A DNA stretch of 11,570 nt. It comes from Candidatus Sungbacteria bacterium RIFCSPHIGHO2_02_FULL_52_23. GTDB taxonomy: Bacteria; Patescibacteriota; Minisyncoccia; Sungbacterales; HO2-52-23. Made by a program: the position numbers and the translations under genes. Within the stretch, counting starts at the first letter, position 1, and each line of letters starts with the position of its first letter. The stretch lies in the NCBI GenBank assembly GCA_001820655.1, contig MHQM01000021.1, positions 1 through 11,570 on the forward strand, read 5' to 3'. Positions 9,980 to 11,570 of this stretch are shown here, piece by piece. The notes below the pieces were generated by a model, which was not told where the DNA came from, did not search any database, and saw only the letters and a list, made by a program, of their open reading frames with translations.

Positions 9980-11570
9980 ATGGCAAAGACGATCGTAGAC
10001 ATTCTCGCATCCAAAAATCTCATCACGCTTGAGGAGGGCGCTGCGGCGCGCAAAGAGGCAAAAGAAAAAGGCGTGCCAGTGGACGAAGAGCTTTATAAAC
10101 GCGGCATTACCGAGCAGTATCTTGCGGAGGCAAAGAGTACGGTGACGGGATATCCGGTGAAGTATCTGAAGGGTGTTGCGGTGCCGTTTGAGGTACTGCG
10201 CGATATCCCGGAGGAATCGGCCCGTCACTACAAAATCATCCCTCTCGGCCGCCATGAGGGATATCTTGATATAGGGATGCTCTATCCAGATGATGTGGCG
10301 GGCGAAGCGGCTTTGAAGTTTGTCGCCGCGCGGGCCAATGTGCCGGTGCGGATTTTCATCGTGACGCCGAGCGACTTCCAGAATATTTTGGATGAATATC
10401 GGAGCTTGTCGGGCGAGGTCACCAAAGCGCTCGGAGAATTTGAAAAAGAATACGAATCGCTCGGCGAAAACGTGAGGATCAGGCGGCCGGAAACGACGCG
10501 CATCGTGGAGGAAGCGCCTGTCACCAAGATGATGGCGGTGATCCTGCGCCACGCCGTAGAGGGGCTCGCATCAGACGTCCATATTGAGCCGACCCGCACC
10601 AATCTGCGCGTGCGGTTTCGCGTGGACGGAGTGCTCTATACGAGCCTTGTACTGCCGATTGACGTGCATCCTGCGGTGATATCGCGGATCAAGGTCATGA
10701 CCAATCTTAAAATTGACGAGACCCGCGTGCCGCAGGACGGCAGGTTTCATGCGGAGATCAACAATCGCTCCATTGACTTCCGTATCTCTACGATGCCGAC
10801 GGTGTTCGGAGAAAAAGTGGTGATCCGTATTTTGGATCCCGAAGCGGGCATTTCAAAACTTTCGGATCTTGGCATTGATGGCGCGAATCTTACGCGGCTG
10901 GAGGCAGCAATGCAGCGGCCGTTCGGCTTGATCCTGATTACGGGACCCACAGGATCCGGTAAATCCACGACTTTGTATGGCATTTTGCAGAAACTGAATG
11001 AGGAGCGGTATAACATTGTGAGTCTTGAGGACCCTGTGGAGTACTATATTGAAGGCGTCAACCAGTCCCAGATCCGTCCGGAAGTCGGATACGACTTTTC
11101 AACGGGTCTCCGGCATATCATGCGCCAAGACCCCGATATCATCATGGTCGGCGAGATTCGGGATAAAGAGACTGCGGCTCTGGCGATCCATGCAGCCCTC
11201 ACCGGGCATCTCGTGCTTTCAACCCTGCATACCAATAATTCCATCGGCGTCATCCCGCGCCTTATTGACATGGGCATTGACCCGTTTCTTCTGGCGCCTA
11301 CGCTGATCATGGCGATCGGCCAGCGGCTTACGCGCAAGCTTTGCGTTGATTCGCGCAAGGCGATGCCGCTTGAAGGAGAGCCCAAGGCTATTATTGAGGC
11401 GGAGATCGCCGCGATGCCGGAAGAGGCGAAGAAGCGTGCCGTGGCCGCGATGAAGAAAGGCGATATTTATCAGCCGCAGGTAAGCTCTACGTGTCCCAAG
11501 GGAACCCGCGGTAGGATCGGTATTTTTGAGACGCTCATCATGACGCCGCAACTTGAAAAGATCATTCTGG
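9980..11570 (+). CDS. pilB: Type IV pilus assembly ATPase PilB, copy 2 (partial, C-terminus beyond right edge)
   Basis: The frame is open from ATG 9980 to the window end (530 codons). A GspE/MshE-type N-terminal domain (about 1-130) precedes the ATPase. Its motifs are SDVHIEP, RVDGVLY, Walker A GPTGSGKST (322-330), Asp box SLEDPVEYY, Walker B IIMVGEIRD (387-395) and His box TGHLVLSTLHTNN. As in copy 1, the zinc motif is reduced to single cysteines (RKLC and STCPKGTRGRIGIFE). A Lys/Glu/Ala-rich insertion (about 465-495) lies between them. The two copies are clearly diverged paralogues, not a recent duplication. With an intact N-terminal domain it is PilB-type rather than PilT, though a different motor role cannot be excluded. 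GTG at 9974 is an alternative start. Confidence 0.92.
   Translation, partial: MAKTIVDILASKNLITLEEGAAARKEAKEKGVPVDEELYKRGITEQYLAEAKSTVTGYPVKYLKGVAVPFEVLRDIPEESARHYKIIPLGRHEGYLDIGMLYPDDVAGEAALKFVAARANVPVRIFIVTPSDFQNILDEYRSLSGEVTKALGEFEKEYESLGENVRIRRPETTRIVEEAPVTKMMAVILRHAVEGLASDVHIEPTRTNLRVRFRVDGVLYTSLVLPIDVHPAVISRIKVMTNLKIDETRVPQDGRFHAEINNRSIDFRISTMPTVFGEKVVIRILDPEAGISKLSDLGIDGANLTRLEAAMQRPFGLILITGPTGSGKSTTLYGILQKLNEERYNIVSLEDPVEYYIEGVNQSQIRPEVGYDFSTGLRHIMRQDPDIIMVGEIRDKETAALAIHAALTGHLVLSTLHTNNSIGVIPRLIDMGIDPFLLAPTLIMAIGQRLTRKLCVDSRKAMPLEGEPKAIIEAEIAAMPEEAKKRAVAAMKKGDIYQPQVSSTCPKGTRGRIGIFETLIMTPQLEKIIL

Noticed and set aside
9929..10552. A 207-codon minus-strand ORF opposite the second pilB
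   Set aside because: It is an antisense shadow of a strong PilB frame, with a histidine- and arginine-rich composition typical of such shadows.
1..11570. CRISPR array, tRNA or rRNA genes
   Set aside because: No regularly spaced short direct repeats, cloverleaf-like sequences or rRNA signatures were seen on either strand.

Overview
The window looks like a chromosomal segment from a Patescibacteria/CPR-type bacterium, most likely Parcubacteria-like. This is inferred from the protein architectures: a membrane-anchored Clp-type AAA+ ATPase paired with a small membrane protein, a pilB/pilM/pilN/pilO type IV pilus cluster with a short NPF-ending accessory protein, and ComF. Consistent with this, several genes have a -10 box ending only 6-10 nt before the start codon and no clear Shine-Dalgarno sequence. 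No rRNA, tRNA or CRISPR array is visible.

Layout. Positions 1-1539 (minus strand): a Clp-like ATPase running off the left edge, preceded by a small membrane protein with its own promoter. Positions 1540-1928: a divergent intergenic region with a perfect loopless 40-bp palindrome and a 164-bp nested hairpin (element A). Positions 1929-3689: a first PilB-type ATPase. Positions 3690-5829: an accessory region with a visibly AT-richer AAA/ORC-like ATPase gene, a detached 3' end of comF, and a vapBC-like toxin-antitoxin pair. The pair lies between two 126-bp copies of the comF 3' end. Positions 5829-6545 (minus): intact comF. Positions 6670-9942: pilM, a small membrane-anchored ORF, pilN, pilO and a PilP-position protein. 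Nested hairpin C (159 bp) lies before pilN and D (198 bp) before the last gene. Positions 9980-11570: a second PilB-type ATPase, cut by the right edge.

How it works together. The two PilB ATPases would power pilus polymerisation. PilM, PilN and PilO form the inner-membrane alignment platform, and ComF is a competence phosphoribosyltransferase-like protein. The locus therefore fits a pilus-driven DNA-uptake or adhesion apparatus. The accessory region between pilB and comF is a small insertion site.

The main discovery candidate is the set of three nested hairpins A, C and D. Their paired stems differ completely in sequence. The opposed internal loops, however, carry the same two short boxes (5' CTRCTSCGR and 3' CTCGYRACG). 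D carries both boxes twice and in inverted orientation. Each hairpin fills the gap directly before a pilus gene. A, C and the loopless palindrome are each bordered by identical 3-bp direct repeats (TAT, ATA, GGT). This suggests an undescribed family of mobile or regulatory palindromic elements.
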